DNA of 64,000 nt from Flavobacteriales bacterium (lineage in GTDB: Bacteria; Bacteroidota; Bacteroidia; Flavobacteriales_F; PHOS-HE28): contig CP129489.1 in assembly GCA_030584065.1 (NCBI GenBank), forward strand, positions 2,089,497 through 2,153,496. The letters are read 5' to 3'. A program made the translations under genes and the position numbers. This document shows, piece after piece, positions 9,388-27,153 of this stretch. The notes beneath the pieces are model-generated. The model searched no databases. It saw only the letters and a program-made list of their open reading frames with translations, and was not told where the DNA came from. How positions within the stretch are numbered: position 1 is the stretch's first letter; each line of letters starts with the position of its first letter.

Positions 9388-9401
9388 CGAGCAGCCCTGC
9401 C

Positions 9402-11681
9402 ATGCCCCGTTTGCTCTTCGCCCTTGTCCTCGCCTGTTTCAGCGGGGCGGCCGCGGGGCAGCGGGTGGGCGTGGTGCTCAGCGGTGGCGGTGCCGCAGGG
9501 CTGGCCCACATCGGCGTGCTCAAGGCGCTGGAGGAGCATGGCGTGCCGGTGGACTGCGTGGCCGGCAGCAGCATGGGAGCGCTGATCGGTGCGCTCTATG
9601 CCTCGGGATACTCACCGTGGGAGATGGACTCCCTCTTCCGCACCGAGCTCTACCGCACCATGGCCGAAGGGGGGGTGGAGCAACGGCACACCTACCTCTT
9701 CAAGCGCGACCATCCGGACGCCTCGCTCATCACCCTCCGGTTCGACCTGGACACGGCCCTGCAGACATCACTCCCCACGAACCTGCGCAGCCCCGTGCTC
9801 CTCGACTTCGAGCAGATGCGCGGCTTCACGCCCGTATCCACGGCTGCCGGCAACGATTTCGACTCGCTCTTCGTGCCGTTCCGCTGCGTGGCCAGCGACC
9901 TCACGGCGCAGCGCGCGGTGGTGTTCCGCCAAGGCGACCTGGCGCAGGCCGTGCGTGCCAGCATGAGCTACCCCTTCTATTTCAAGCCCATCCGGGTGGA
10001 TGGGCACCTGATGATGGATGGCGGCCTCTACAACAACTTCCCCAGCGATGTCATGTACCACGACTTCCTGCCAGACATGATCGTGGGGAGCAACGTGAGC
10101 GGCAATTCGCCGCCTCCGAGCGAAGACGACCTGGTGAGCCAGCTGAGGGCCATGATGCAGGAGCCCACGAACTTCTCGGTGATCTGCGAGAACGGCATCA
10201 TCATCGAGCCGCGCACCGGCACCAGCCTCTTCGACTTCAGCGACCCCGGCAGGGCGATCGACGATGGATACCGGGCTGCCCTCGCCCGCATGCCCGAGGT
10301 GCTGGCCGGATTGCAGCACCGCGAGCATCCCGGCGCCGTGGCCGAGCGCCGTAGGGCCTTCCGCGCCAGGATACGGCCCATGATGTTCGGGGCTGTCCAC
10401 GTGGAGGGGCTGAAGCGGTCCGCCACCCGCTATTGCGAGCGCACCATCGCCCACGCGGGCACCCCCCTATCGCCCGAGCGGCTCAAGGGCGCCTACTTCC
10501 GGCTCTTCGCGGACAACAACATCGCGGGCCTCTATCCCCAGGCCTCCTACAGCGCCGACCGCGACGCCTACGACCTGCACCTGCTGGTGAAGCCGGACAA
10601 GGACCTGGAGGTCCGCTTCGGCGGCATGTTCTCCTCGCGGCCCATCAACACGGGCATGGCCGCGCTCCGTTACAAGCTCTTCGGCGCGGCCTCGAGCCAG
10701 CTGGAGGCGCTCTCCTACTTCGGCAAATTCTACACGGCCGGGCAGCTGAAGCTCCGTATGGACTTCAGCACACGGGTGCCGACCTACCTGGAGCCCATCT
10801 TCAATATCCACCGCTGGGATCACTTCACCAGCTTCAGCACCTTCTTCGATGAGGTACGGCCATCGTTCGTGGTGCTGCGCGAGACCTATGGCGGCTTCAA
10901 TGCGGGCTTCGGCCTGGGCAACAAGGGCCTCCTGAAGCTCGATGCCAAGCTGGTGGAGACCAAGGACAGCTATTACCAGACGGAGGGCTTCAGCGGCCGC
11001 GACACAAGCGATGTGACCTGGTTCCGCCATGGCACCGCAGGCCTCCTCCTCACCCGGAACTCGCTCAACCGCAAGCAGCACCCCAACGAGGGCGAACGCT
11101 TCGCGCTGAGGCTGCGCTACATCGCCGGTGAGGAGCGGACCGATCCGGGCTCCACCCAGCCGCGCTCCGACCTCTACACCGCCGACCACGAATGGCTGAT
11201 GGCCTGCGCCCATCTGGACCAGTACGTGCTGCGCCGCGGCGTCTTCAAGCTCGGGGTGCTGGCCGAGGGCGTATTCAGCAACATGCCCTCCTTCCAGAAC
11301 TACACGGCCACCATCATCCGTGCGCCGGCTTTCCAGCCCACACCGGAGAGCCGCACCTATTTCATGGAGCAGTTCAGGGCGCCCAAGTACCTGGCCGGTG
11401 GCCTGCGCACCATCGTGGCCGTGGCGCGCAACCGGTTCGACCTGCGCCTCGAAGGCTATGTGTTCCAGCCATACGAGCCGGTGGTGCGCGGCGAGGGCAC
11501 GGGAAGCGCCACCGCACCGGCCTTCAGCCAGCGCTACTACATGGCGGCGGGCTCCCTCATCTACCAGAGCCCCATCGGGCCGGTGTGGTTCAACGTGAGC
11601 TACTTCGACCAGCAACGCGAGCCCTGGGCCTGGAGCCTCAACTTCGGCTACATCCTGTTCAACCAGAAGGCCCACGAATGA
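9402..11681 (+). CDS. Patatin-like phospholipase with outer-membrane beta-barrel
   Basis: This 759-residue exported protein opens with a signal peptide (about residues 1-19, ending AAAGQ), followed by a patatin domain: oxyanion loop SGGGAAGLAHIGVL (27-40), nucleophile Ser57 in GSSMG, and catalytic Asp206 in MMDGGLYNNFP. After about residue 320 comes a POTRA-like segment (PMMFGAVHVEGLKRS) and a long aromatic, strand-rich region resembling a surface-antigen/BamA-type barrel, ending in YILFNQKAHE. Patatin-barrel fusions of this PlpD-like type are type Vd autotransporters in proteobacteria; in Bacteroidota they are common but less studied. Phospholipase A activity at the cell surface is inferred. 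The downstream small gene overlaps by 4 bp (ATGA). Confidence 0.85.
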   Translation: MPRLLFALVLACFSGAAAGQRVGVVLSGGGAAGLAHIGVLKALEEHGVPVDCVAGSSMGALIGALYASGYSPWEMDSLFRTELYRTMAEGGVEQRHTYLFKRDHPDASLITLRFDLDTALQTSLPTNLRSPVLLDFEQMRGFTPVSTAAGNDFDSLFVPFRCVASDLTAQRAVVFRQGDLAQAVRASMSYPFYFKPIRVDGHLMMDGGLYNNFPSDVMYHDFLPDMIVGSNVSGNSPPPSEDDLVSQLRAMMQEPTNFSVICENGIIIEPRTGTSLFDFSDPGRAIDDGYRAALARMPEVLAGLQHREHPGAVAERRRAFRARIRPMMFGAVHVEGLKRSATRYCERTIAHAGTPLSPERLKGAYFRLFADNNIAGLYPQASYSADRDAYDLHLLVKPDKDLEVRFGGMFSSRPINTGMAALRYKLFGAASSQLEALSYFGKFYTAGQLKLRMDFSTRVPTYLEPIFNIHRWDHFTSFSTFFDEVRPSFVVLRETYGGFNAGFGLGNKGLLKLDAKLVETKDSYYQTEGFSGRDTSDVTWFRHGTAGLLLTRNSLNRKQHPNEGERFALRLRYIAGEERTDPGSTQPRSDLYTADHEWLMACAHLDQYVLRRGVFKLGVLAEGVFSNMPSFQNYTATIIRAPAFQPTPESRTYFMEQFRAPKYLAGGLRTIVAVARNRFDLRLEGYVFQPYEPVVRGEGTGSATAPAFSQRYYMAAGSLIYQSPIGPVWFNVSYFDQQREPWAWSLNFGYILFNQKAHE

Positions 11682-11917
11682 TCACGCACGACCTGCTCGA
11701 TGCCTACGAGTCCGTGAAGGGCGAATACGAGAAGCTGCCTTGGGGCCAGAAACCGGACGAGCGGCTGTGGGAGGCGGTCGACGGCCTGCTGCTGGACCTG
11801 CACCTGATCCGGCATGGCTACGCCACCGAGGGGTATGAGCAGCACATCGAAAAGGAGCTGAAGCGCCTTTGCGCAGACACCGCGGTGGCGGACCGCCTGC
11901 GCGCCATCCGCTTCTGA
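11678..11917 (+). CDS. Small hypothetical protein coupled to the patatin gene
   Basis: The gene encodes 79 residues starting at the ATG that overlaps the patatin stop codon by 4 bp (ATGA), so translational coupling is likely. The protein is soluble, acidic and predicted helical (MITHDLLDAYESVKGEYEKL, then ERLWEAVDGLLLDLHLI). No signal peptide or known domain is seen. The function is unknown, and the coupling may reflect a shared transcript rather than a joint role. Confidence 0.6.
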   Translation: MITHDLLDAYESVKGEYEKLPWGQKPDERLWEAVDGLLLDLHLIRHGYATEGYEQHIEKELKRLCADTAVADRLRAIRF

Positions 11918-11927
11918 CCGGAACGAA

Positions 11928-11954
11928 GAAGCCCCCTGGCGACCAGGGGGCTTC
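11928..11954. terminator. Bidirectional hairpin between convergent genes
   Basis: GAAGCCCCCTGG (11928-11939) and its exact complement (11943-11954) form a 12-bp stem with a 3-nt loop, between the plus gene ending at 11917 and the minus gene ending at 11975. Confidence 0.8.
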
Positions 11955-11974
11955 CGGCATCCTTAGTCCGTGGC

Positions 11975-12295
11975 TCAGGCTTGCGCCGCAGGCCCCCCGA
12001 AGTTCATCGGGATCTCGGGCATGTCGGTGTCGCGGATGGTGCCGTGCACCTGCTCGAACTTCCCGATGTTGTCGGCCAGCGCGCGCATGAGGCGCTTGGC
12101 GTGCTGGGGCGTGAGCAGGATGCGCGCGCGCACCTTGGCCTTGGGCACGCCGGGCATCACGCGCACGAAATCGAGCACGAACTCGGAGTTGCTATGGGTG
12201 ATGATGGCGAGGTTGCTGTACACGCCATCGGCCACCTCCTCGCTGATCTCGATGTTCAGCTGGTTGGGGCGGGGTTGTTCCTTCTGGTCTGCCAT
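11975..12295 (-). CDS. DUF3467 domain protein
   Basis: The 106-residue protein matches the DUF3467 family: LNIEISEEVADGVYSNLAIITHSNSEFVLDF, then a VPKAKVRARILLTPQHAKRLMRAL block and a helical C-terminus (DNIGKFEQVHG). The family is small, cytoplasmic and widespread in Bacteroidota with no assigned biochemical role. It lies directly downstream of rpoC (89 bp gap containing a hairpin), and I believe this rpoC-DUF3467 neighbourhood recurs in the phylum, which would suggest shared expression. The annotation as DUF3467 is firm; function is unknown. Confidence 0.8.
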   Translation of the reverse strand: MADQKEQPRPNQLNIEISEEVADGVYSNLAIITHSNSEFVLDFVRVMPGVPKAKVRARILLTPQHAKRLMRALADNIGKFEQVHGTIRDTDMPEIPMNFGGPAAQA

Positions 12296-12326
12296 GTTCG
12301 TTCGGTTTGCTGCGGCCGGCGCAAGC

Positions 12327-12359
12327 AGCGAGCGGCAAGTCAGGGACCTGCCGCTCGCT
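12327..12359 (-). terminator. Hairpin between rpoC and the DUF3467 gene
   Basis: An 11-bp perfect stem (AGCGAGCGGCA at 12327-12337 with its complement at 12349-12359) encloses an 11-nt loop. No T-tract is seen; it may be a partial terminator or processing site after rpoC. Confidence 0.5.
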
Positions 12360-12384
12360 CACTCGTCACTGGCCGATGGATTGG

Positions 12385-16683
<4,299 letters not shown>

Positions 16684-16733
16684 GTTCTCGCGTTGCTTGC
16701 TTCCGTTCGACGTTCAGTTGCGCTTCCCTTCGA

Positions 16734-20552
<3,819 letters not shown>

Positions 20553-20670
20553 GGGTGGGGATCGGGAATGGAAGACGGACGGTTCACGTGATCCGGGATG
20601 CCTTGGTCGACGCTCCCACGGTGGATCGGTCCGTGGGTGTCCCGGCGCAGGGCGCCGTATCAAACGCCGA

Positions 20671-20725
20671 CATCACAGCACGGCGGGGAAGGTCCCTGAA
20701 GGGACCTTCCCGCGCCGCTGTGATG
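20671..20725 (-). promoter_or_regulatory. Long hairpin in the rplL-rpoB intergenic region (attenuator or RNase III-type site)
   Basis: An 11-bp core (GGGAAGGTCCC at 20686-20696 with 20701-20711, loop TGAA), a GGCG/CGCC segment and an outer 9-bp stem (CATCACAGC at 20671-20679 with 20717-20725) give about 24 pairs with two small bulges. It sits 17 bp after the rplL stop. In E. coli a partial terminator and an RNase III site in the same place adjust rpoB expression relative to rplL; the same role is inferred here. Confidence 0.6.
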
Positions 20726-20742
20726 CGGATGCGATGAGGCTA

Positions 20743-21123
20743 TTACTTGACCTCAACTTCGGCGCCGGCTTCCGTGAGTTGCTGCTTCAGGCTCTCGGCG
20801 TCCGCCTTGGACACGCCTTCCTTCAGCGGCTTCGGAGCGCCGTCGACGAGGTCCTTGGCCTCCTTCAGGCCCAGGCCGGTGAGCTCCTTCACGAGCTTCA
20901 CCACGGCGAGCTTGTTGGCACCGCCGCTCTTCAGGATCACGTCGAAGCTGGTCTTCTCCTCAGCAGCGGCAGCGCCACCGCCGCCGGCGGCCGGAGCGGC
21001 CACGGCAACGGCCGCAGCGGCCGGCTCGATCTTGTACTCGTCCTTCAGGTACTGGGCCAGTTCGTTGACCTCCTTCACGGTGAGGGCCACCAGCTGATCG
21101 CCCAGGGTTTTGATGTCTGCCAT
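20743..21123 (-). CDS. rplL: 50S ribosomal protein L7/L12
   Basis: This 126-residue stalk protein has the standard architecture: an N-terminal dimerisation helix pair ([20 protein letters not shown]), an Ala/Gly-rich hinge ([19 protein letters not shown]) and the C-terminal factor-binding domain ([20 protein letters not shown], then [20 protein letters not shown]). It binds L10 on the ribosome and recruits translation factors. It follows rplJ by 60 bp. Confidence 0.97.
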   Translation of the reverse strand: MADIKTLGDQLVALTVKEVNELAQYLKDEYKIEPAAAAVAVAAPAAGGGGAAAAEEKTSFDVILKSGGANKLAVVKLVKELTGLGLKEAKDLVDGAPKPLKEGVSKADAESLKQQLTEAGAEVEVK

Positions 21124-21183
21124 TGTTCGGTGTTGTTACTGATTGTTCGTGGAAGCGGACTGTGCGTAACGCGTTTGGTCTTG

Positions 21184-21738
21184 TTAGTTGGCGGCGCGGG
21201 CCTCCAGGGCCTTCACCAGGCCGGCGATCCTCTGTCCGCCGCTGCCCTGCAGGCCGCTGATCACATTCTTGATCGGGCTCTGCAGCAGGCCGATGATCTC
21301 GCCGATGAGCTCCTCCTTGCCCTTCAGGTTCGCCAGCATGGCGATCTGGTCGTCGCCGATGAACACGGCCTCATCGATCCAGGCGCTCTTGAGCTGGGGC
21401 TTGGGCACCGCATCCTTCGCTGCGGGGTTCTTCTTGCGGAAATCCTGGATCAGCTTCGCAGGGGCATTGCCCTTCTCGGCGAACATCACCGCGGTCTGGC
21501 CGGCCAGGGTGGGGAACAGGGCGCTGTAGTCCTTGTCCTCGATGCGCTCCATCGCCTTCTGCAGCAGCGTGTTCTTCACCACGCGCATGCGGATGCCCTG
21601 CGTGGTGCAGGCGCGGCGCAGCTGGCTCGTCGCCTCGGCGTTCAGCGCGCTGGCATCGGTGAGGTAGAGCACGTGGGTGGCCTTGATCTCGCTGACCAGC
21701 TCAGCGATCACCTCGTCTTTCTGTATGCGGGTTGCCAT
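21184..21738 (-). CDS. rplJ: 50S ribosomal protein L10
   Basis: The protein has 184 residues. The N-terminal domain (KDEVIAELVSEIKATHVLYL) binds 23S rRNA and the C-terminal helix holds L7/L12 dimers. Family features include the RMRVVKNTLLQKAME segment. It lies 17 bp downstream of rplA and 60 bp upstream of rplL, the classic rplJL arrangement. In many bacteria L10 with L12 represses its own mRNA; no such leader structure is obvious in the short gap here. Confidence 0.97.
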   Translation of the reverse strand: MATRIQKDEVIAELVSEIKATHVLYLTDASALNAEATSQLRRACTTQGIRMRVVKNTLLQKAMERIEDKDYSALFPTLAGQTAVMFAEKGNAPAKLIQDFRKKNPAAKDAVPKPQLKSAWIDEAVFIGDDQIAMLANLKGKEELIGEIIGLLQSPIKNVISGLQGSGGQRIAGLVKALEARAAN

Positions 21739-21755
21739 GGTTCTTCAGGTGTTGA

Positions 21756-22454
21756 TCAAGCCACTTGTACGGTGCGGGTATCCACCTTCACCCCGGGGCT
21801 CATGGTGCTGCTCACGGTGATGCTCTTGATGTAGGCGCCCTTGGCGGTGCTGGGCTTCAGCTTCACCAGGGTCTGCAGGATCTCGTGGGCGTTCTCGCTG
21901 AGCTTCTGGGCATCGAACGAGGCCTTGCCGATCACCGCGTGGATGATGCCGGCCTTGTCCACCTTGAAGTCGATCTTACCGGCCTTCACCTCCTTCACGG
22001 CCTTGGCCACATCCATGGTCACGGTGCCGGTCTTGGGGTTCGGCATCAGGCCGCGGGGACCGAGCACACGGCCCAGCGCGCCCACCTTGGCCATCACGGC
22101 CGGCGTGCAGATGATCACATCCACATCCGTCCAGCCGCCCTTGATCTTCTCCACGTAGTCGTCCAGGCCGGCCATGTCGGCGCCGGCGGCCATGGCCTCC
22201 TCGCATTTCGCGGGGTCCGCCAGCACCAGCACCTTCACGGTGCGGCCGGTGCCATGGGGCAGGCTCACGGTGCCGCGCACCATCTCGGTGCTCTTGCGGG
22301 GGTCCACGCCCAGGCGCACGGCGATGTCCACCGTGGCGTCGAACTTCGTGGTGCTCACTTGCTTCACGATCTGCGTCGCCTCGGGGAGGCTGTAGATCTT
22401 GCTGGCGTCGAACTTGGCCAACGCCGCCTTGCGCTTCTTGGTCAGGTTGCTCAT
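21756..22454 (-). CDS. rplA: 50S ribosomal protein L1
   Basis: The 232-residue protein has the conserved L1 features: [19 protein letters not shown] near the N-terminus, [19 protein letters not shown], and the [15 protein letters not shown] motif in domain II. It binds 23S rRNA at the L1 stalk near the E site and can repress the rplK-rplA mRNA. It begins 10 bp after rplK. Confidence 0.98.
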   Translation of the reverse strand: MSNLTKKRKAALAKFDASKIYSLPEATQIVKQVSTTKFDATVDIAVRLGVDPRKSTEMVRGTVSLPHGTGRTVKVLVLADPAKCEEAMAAGADMAGLDDYVEKIKGGWTDVDVIICTPAVMAKVGALGRVLGPRGLMPNPKTGTVTMDVAKAVKEVKAGKIDFKVDKAGIIHAVIGKASFDAQKLSENAHEILQTLVKLKPSTAKGAYIKSITVSSTMSPGVKVDTRTVQVA

Positions 22455-22464
22455 GGCGTCGGTC

Positions 22465-22902
22465 TTAGAAGGGTTTCTCGCCGGTCACCGTCACGCCCAT
22501 GCTGCGGGCCGTTCCGGCCACCATGCTCATGGCGCTCTCGATGGTGAAGCAGTTCAGGTCGGGCATCTTGTCCTGGGCGATGGCGCGCACCTGATCCCAG
22601 CTGATGCTGCCCACCTTCTGGCTGTGCGGAACGCCGCTGCCGCCCTTGATCTTGGCGGCCTCGATGATCTGCACCGCTGCGGGCGGGGTCTTGATGATGA
22701 AGTCGAACGACTTGTCGGCATAGACCGTGATCACCACCGGCAGCACCTTGCCGGCCTTGTCCTGCGTGCGCGCATTGAACTGCTTGCAGAACTCCATGAT
22801 GTTCACGCCCTTGGCACCCAGTGCCGGGCCGATGGGGGGCGAGGGGTTGGCCGCTCCGCCTTTCACTTGCAGCTTGATGAGGGCTGCGATCTCCTTTGCC
22901 AT
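22465..22902 (-). CDS. rplK: 50S ribosomal protein L11
   Basis: The protein is 145 residues long. The N-terminal domain contains [25 protein letters not shown], including the proline pair contacted by thiopeptide antibiotics, and the C-terminal domain binds the GTPase-associated centre of 23S rRNA. It lies 66 bp downstream of nusG and 10 bp upstream of rplA. Confidence 0.98.
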   Translation of the reverse strand: MAKEIAALIKLQVKGGAANPSPPIGPALGAKGVNIMEFCKQFNARTQDKAGKVLPVVITVYADKSFDFIIKTPPAAVQIIEAAKIKGGSGVPHSQKVGSISWDQVRAIAQDKMPDLNCFTIESAMSMVAGTARSMGVTVTGEKPF

Positions 22903-22968
22903 TGTTCTTGGTTTGTGTCCTTATGGCGCCTTCCTCGTCGGTCGGCTCGGACGGGTTTGCTAGTTCGT

Positions 22969-23526
22969 TCAGACCTCTTTCTCCACCTGCATGAAGCTCA
23001 GCTCGAGCGGGGTCTTCCTTCCGAAGATCTTCACCATCACCTTCAGCTTCTTCTTCTCCTCGTTGATCTCCTCGATCACGCCGTTGAAGCCGTTGAAGGG
23101 GCCATCGATCACCTTGACGCCCTCTCCCACATGGTAGGGGTTCACCGAGGTCGCCTCAGCGTCGGCCAGGTCATCCACGGTGCCCAGGATCCGGTTCACC
23201 TCGGCCTGGCGCAGGGGAACGGGGTCTCCCCCCTTCTCCGCACCCAGGAAGCCGATCACGTTCGGCAGGTTCTTGATGCTGTGCGCGATCTCGCCGGTGA
23301 GCTCCGCCTCCATCAGCACGTAGCCCGGGAAGAAGCTCCGCTCCTTGCTCACCTTCTTGCCGTCGCGGATCTGGTAGAACTTCTCCATGGGGATGAGCAC
23401 CTGCGCGATGCGGTCCTTCATGCCCTTGGTGCGTGACATCTCCATCTCGATGAGCTCCTTCACCTTCTTCTCCTTGCCGGAGATGGCGCGGACCACGTAC
23501 CACTTGCGCGTCGTCACCTCTGCCAT
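22969..23526 (-). CDS. nusG: Transcription termination/antitermination factor NusG
   Basis: The 185-residue protein has an NGN domain starting KWYVVRAISGKEKKVKELI, a central PGYVLMEAEL motif and a C-terminal KOW domain (GEGVKVIDGPFNGFNGVIEE). It binds RNA polymerase and couples elongation to ribosomes and Rho. The start lies 4 bp after the secE stop, so the two are co-transcribed as in most bacteria. Confidence 0.96.
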   Translation of the reverse strand: MAEVTTRKWYVVRAISGKEKKVKELIEMEMSRTKGMKDRIAQVLIPMEKFYQIRDGKKVSKERSFFPGYVLMEAELTGEIAHSIKNLPNVIGFLGAEKGGDPVPLRQAEVNRILGTVDDLADAEATSVNPYHVGEGVKVIDGPFNGFNGVIEEINEEKKKLKVMVKIFGRKTPLELSFMQVEKEV

Positions 23527-23530
23527 GGCC

Positions 23531-23767
23531 TTAGGAAGCGAGGAATTTGTAGATGAAGCCCAGCATGCCCTTCCAGAAGCCGGTATCCTCCTTGCCCATG
23601 TTCTGCACCCCGAAGAGGTAGTCCATGAGGAAGATGATCAGCGAGAGGATCAGGGCGGAGACCAGCACCACGATGGCGCTCCCCTGAAGCTCCTTCCAGG
23701 TGGGCCAGCTCACCTTGTTCATGAGCTCGTTGTAGCTCTCGCTCAGGTATGTCTTGAAGCTTGCCAT
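23531..23767 (-). CDS. secE: Preprotein translocase subunit SecE
   Basis: This 78-residue protein has a soluble N-terminal helix (ASFKTYLSESYNELMNKVSW with PTWKELQ, the conserved amphipathic segment) and one transmembrane helix (about IVVLVSALILSLIIFLMDYL). That is the single-span SecE form usual in bacteria. It clamps SecY in the SecYEG channel. It is transcribed just after tRNA-Trp and before nusG. Confidence 0.93.
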   Translation of the reverse strand: MASFKTYLSESYNELMNKVSWPTWKELQGSAIVVLVSALILSLIIFLMDYLFGVQNMGKEDTGFWKGMLGFIYKFLAS

Positions 23768-23790
23768 CGATCGATCGGGATTCGCTTGGG

Positions 23791-23863
23791 CACGGGTGGC
23801 AGGAATCGAACCCGCAGCCTAAGGTTTTGGAGACCTTCGCTCTACCAATTGAGCTACACCCGT
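23791..23863 (-). tRNA. tRNA-Trp (CCA)
   Basis: The 73-nt cloverleaf has acceptor stem ACGGGTG/CACCCGT with discriminator G, anticodon loop CTCCAAA (anticodon CCA) and a TTCGATT T-loop. It lies between tuf and secE, the usual position in many bacteria. CCA is not encoded. Confidence 0.95.
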
Positions 23864-23943
23864 GTATCTGTCCGTGTCGTTCATTTCGGCGGCGAAGGCC
23901 GGCCCGGTTGCCCGGACCGGCCTCGCTGCCTGGGGTCTGCTGC

Positions 23944-25131
<1,188 letters not shown>

Positions 25132-25237
25132 GGTCGTGCGGTCGTTGAGTTGTTCGTGTTCAGATCGGTCCTTGATTGCGCTGTACCGGCCGCCCCCTTG
25201 CGGGGGACTGATGTCGCTCAGCCCGAAGAGGCTGATG

Positions 25238-25309
<72 letters not shown>

Positions 25310-25393
25310 CTGTTGGGATGCTGCGCCCCCCCTCGGCCCGGGCGGGCTTCGGCGGGGTGAGCCCCGGATTCGCTGGAAGCCCCGGAGGGCAGG

Positions 25394-25465
25394 AGCGGGA
25401 GACGAGATTCGAACCCGCGACGTTCAGCTTGGAAGGCTGATGCTCTACCACTGAGCTACTCCCGC
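25394..25465 (-). tRNA. tRNA-Gly (TCC)
   Basis: The 72-nt tRNA has acceptor GCGGGAG/CTCCCGC, discriminator T and anticodon loop CTTCCAA (anticodon TCC). The 84-bp gap to the next tRNA is GC-rich and shows no gene. Confidence 0.95.
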
Positions 25466-25544
25466 GGAATCCGGCGTGGGTTGTGGTCCCCGTTCATCTC
25501 GGAAGCGGCGCCTGGAGGAGGCGACGCTGGCTCCGTCTGAACGG

Positions 25545-25627
25545 TGGGGAGAACAGGATTCGAACCTGTGAAGTCGTAAGACAACAGATTTACAGTCTGC
25601 CCCCGTTGGCCACTTGGGTATCTCCCC
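25545..25627 (-). tRNA. tRNA-Tyr (GTA)
   Basis: The 83-nt tRNA has a long variable arm as expected for Tyr, acceptor GGGGAGA/TCTCCCC with discriminator A, and anticodon GTA in the loop CTGTAAA. Confidence 0.95.
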
Positions 25628-25643
25628 TGATCTTGGCTCGCGG

Positions 25644-25716
25644 AGCCAATGGAGGGACTCGAACCCACGACCGGCTGATTACAAATCAGCTGCTCTACCA
25701 GCTGAGCTACATTGGC
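25644..25716 (-). tRNA. tRNA-Thr (TGT)
   Basis: The 73-nt tRNA has acceptor GCCAATG/CATTGGC, discriminator T and anticodon loop TTTGTAA (anticodon TGT). It is the first RNA of the transcript starting from the promoter at 25784-25814. Confidence 0.95.
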
Positions 25717-25783
25717 CTGTACAACAAGGAAAAGAACGGTTCCTTTACCCGCTCCCAGCCGGTAAGGGCTGGAATTGGGCCTG

Positions 25784-25814
25784 CAAATGTAGAAAAGAAC
25801 CGCTCCGCGCCAAA
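25784..25814 (-). promoter_or_regulatory. Promoter of the tRNA-tuf-rpoBC block
   Basis: Read on the minus strand, TTTG (25814-25811), 19 nt, then TACATTTG (25791-25784) is a perfect match to the Bacteroidota -33/-7 promoter TTTG-N19-TAnnTTTG. It lies 67 bp upstream of the first tRNA. Confidence 0.8.
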
Positions 25815-25853
25815 CAAGAGGCGCAATCTTTGCTTATGGGCACCGCCCGGAGG

Positions 25854-26150
25854 CTACCGGGCCCGGTCCTTGGTGCGCACCACCTGGTTCCGCAGGGCCT
25901 CCACGGCCGCGATGGTGGCCTCCTCGAAGGTCTTGTCCTGGCGCTTGGCGAACAGCTCGCTGCCCGGCACGGCCAGCCTCACCTCCACCAGCTTGTTCTC
26001 CCGGTTCTCCCCGTCCTTCTCCAGGCGGAGGAACACCTCGGCGGAGAGGATCCCGTCGGTGAATTGGGTGAGCTTGGTGAGCTTCTCCCGGATGAAGTCG
26101 ATCAGCTTGGTATCGGCGTCGAAATGGATGGACTGGACGTTGATGTTCAT
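25854..26150 (-). CDS. hpf: Ribosome hibernation-promoting factor (short HPF/RaiA family)
   Basis: The 98-residue protein has the sigma-54 modulation/S30EA fold: MNINVQSIHFDADTKLIDFI at the start, a middle AEVFLRLEKDGENRENKLVE sheet and a Lys/Arg-rich end (RNQVVRTKDRAR). It lacks the extra C-terminal domain of long HPFs, so it is the short form. It binds the 30S subunit in stationary phase and blocks mRNA and tRNA sites. It is the last gene of the rpsU-xerC-hpf group and ends 138 bp before the tRNA cluster. Confidence 0.88.
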   Translation of the reverse strand: MNINVQSIHFDADTKLIDFIREKLTKLTQFTDGILSAEVFLRLEKDGENRENKLVEVRLAVPGSELFAKRQDKTFEEATIAAVEALRNQVVRTKDRAR

Positions 26151-26177
26151 CGGTCGGTGATGCGTTTGGCGGTGGGT

Positions 26178-27077
26178 TCAACGGTCGCGCCGCCCGCCGC
26201 GCGGATGCGCCTGGGCGTGGACCTTCTTGAGCTTCTCGGCGGTGTTGTGGGTGTAGACCTGGGTGGCGGCCAGGCTGGCGTGGCCCAGGATCTCCTTCAC
26301 GGCGTTCAGGTCGGCCCCGCGGTCGAGCATGTGGGTGGCGAAGGTGTGGCGGAGCACGTGGGGGCTGCGCTTGCGCTGGGAGGTCACCTCACCAAGGTAG
26401 AGCTGAACGATCCGTTGTACGCTCCGGCGCGACAGGGGTTCGCCATCCTCGCCCACCAGCAGGGGGGCGCCGGCGGCGAGGGCACCGAGCGCAGCGGACC
26501 GGGCGGCGCCGTATGCCTTCAGGCGCATCAGGGCACCGTCCCCCAAGGGCACGATGCGCTCCTTGTTGCGCTTGCCCAGCACGCGTAGGGTGCCCTTGGC
26601 GGCGTCCACATCCTCCGGCCGTATGCCGAGCAGCTCCGCCAGGCGGATGCCGGTGCCATAGAGCAGTTCCAGGATGAGCAGTTCCGCCGCTTGGCGCAGG
26701 CCCTCACCCTTCCGCTCGCCTTGGAAGAGCTGCTCCATACGCGCCTCCTCCACGAACTCCGGAAGCCGACGGGGTGCCTTCGGGGGCTCCACCAGGGCCG
26801 TGGGGTCGCGATCCGTGGCCCCCATGCGCCGTGCGAACCGGTAGAAGCCGCGCAGCGCGCTCAGGCGCCGGTTCACCGTGCGGGGCGAATCGCCCAGCTC
26901 GATCCGCGCCATCACCCAATAGCGCACCAGCTGGTCGTCGCAGTCCTCCGGACGGGCCACCCCCTGTTCCTGCAGGTAGCCGCTGAAGAGGGTGAGGTCG
27001 GCCCGGTAGGCCGCCACCGTATGGGCGCTGAAGCGCTTCTCCAAGGCGAGATGGTCCAGGTACCGGTCCACGAGCAT
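26178..27077 (-). CDS. xerC: Tyrosine recombinase XerC
   Basis: The 299-residue tyrosine recombinase starts at ATG 27077 (MLVDRYLDHLALEKRFSAHT); the longer in-frame start at 27140 adds a basic, unconserved stretch. Residues 1-85 form the SAM-like core-binding domain. Catalytic residues are R145 (GTGIRLAELL), K169 (GKRNKER), H240 and R243 (HVLRHTFATH), H266 (LGHASLAATQVYTH) and nucleophile Y275. It should resolve chromosome dimers with XerD at dif. The position between rpsU and hpf supports a housekeeping XerC rather than a mobile-element integrase. Confidence 0.9.
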   Translation of the reverse strand: MLVDRYLDHLALEKRFSAHTVAAYRADLTLFSGYLQEQGVARPEDCDDQLVRYWVMARIELGDSPRTVNRRLSALRGFYRFARRMGATDRDPTALVEPPKAPRRLPEFVEEARMEQLFQGERKGEGLRQAAELLILELLYGTGIRLAELLGIRPEDVDAAKGTLRVLGKRNKERIVPLGDGALMRLKAYGAARSAALGALAAGAPLLVGEDGEPLSRRSVQRIVQLYLGEVTSQRKRSPHVLRHTFATHMLDRGADLNAVKEILGHASLAATQVYTHNTAEKLKKVHAQAHPRGGRRDR

Positions 27078-27153
27078 GGGACGGCCAAGGTACCAAACGC
27101 CGAAGGCGGAAGAGCCATTGCCCTTCCGCCTTCGGCGCACGATCAGGCAGGGG

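Noticed and set aside
26178..27077. Tyrosine recombinase as a mobile-element integrase
   Set aside because: It is the housekeeping XerC type by length and by its place between rpsU and hpf, and no attachment site or cargo is seen despite the nearby tRNA cluster.
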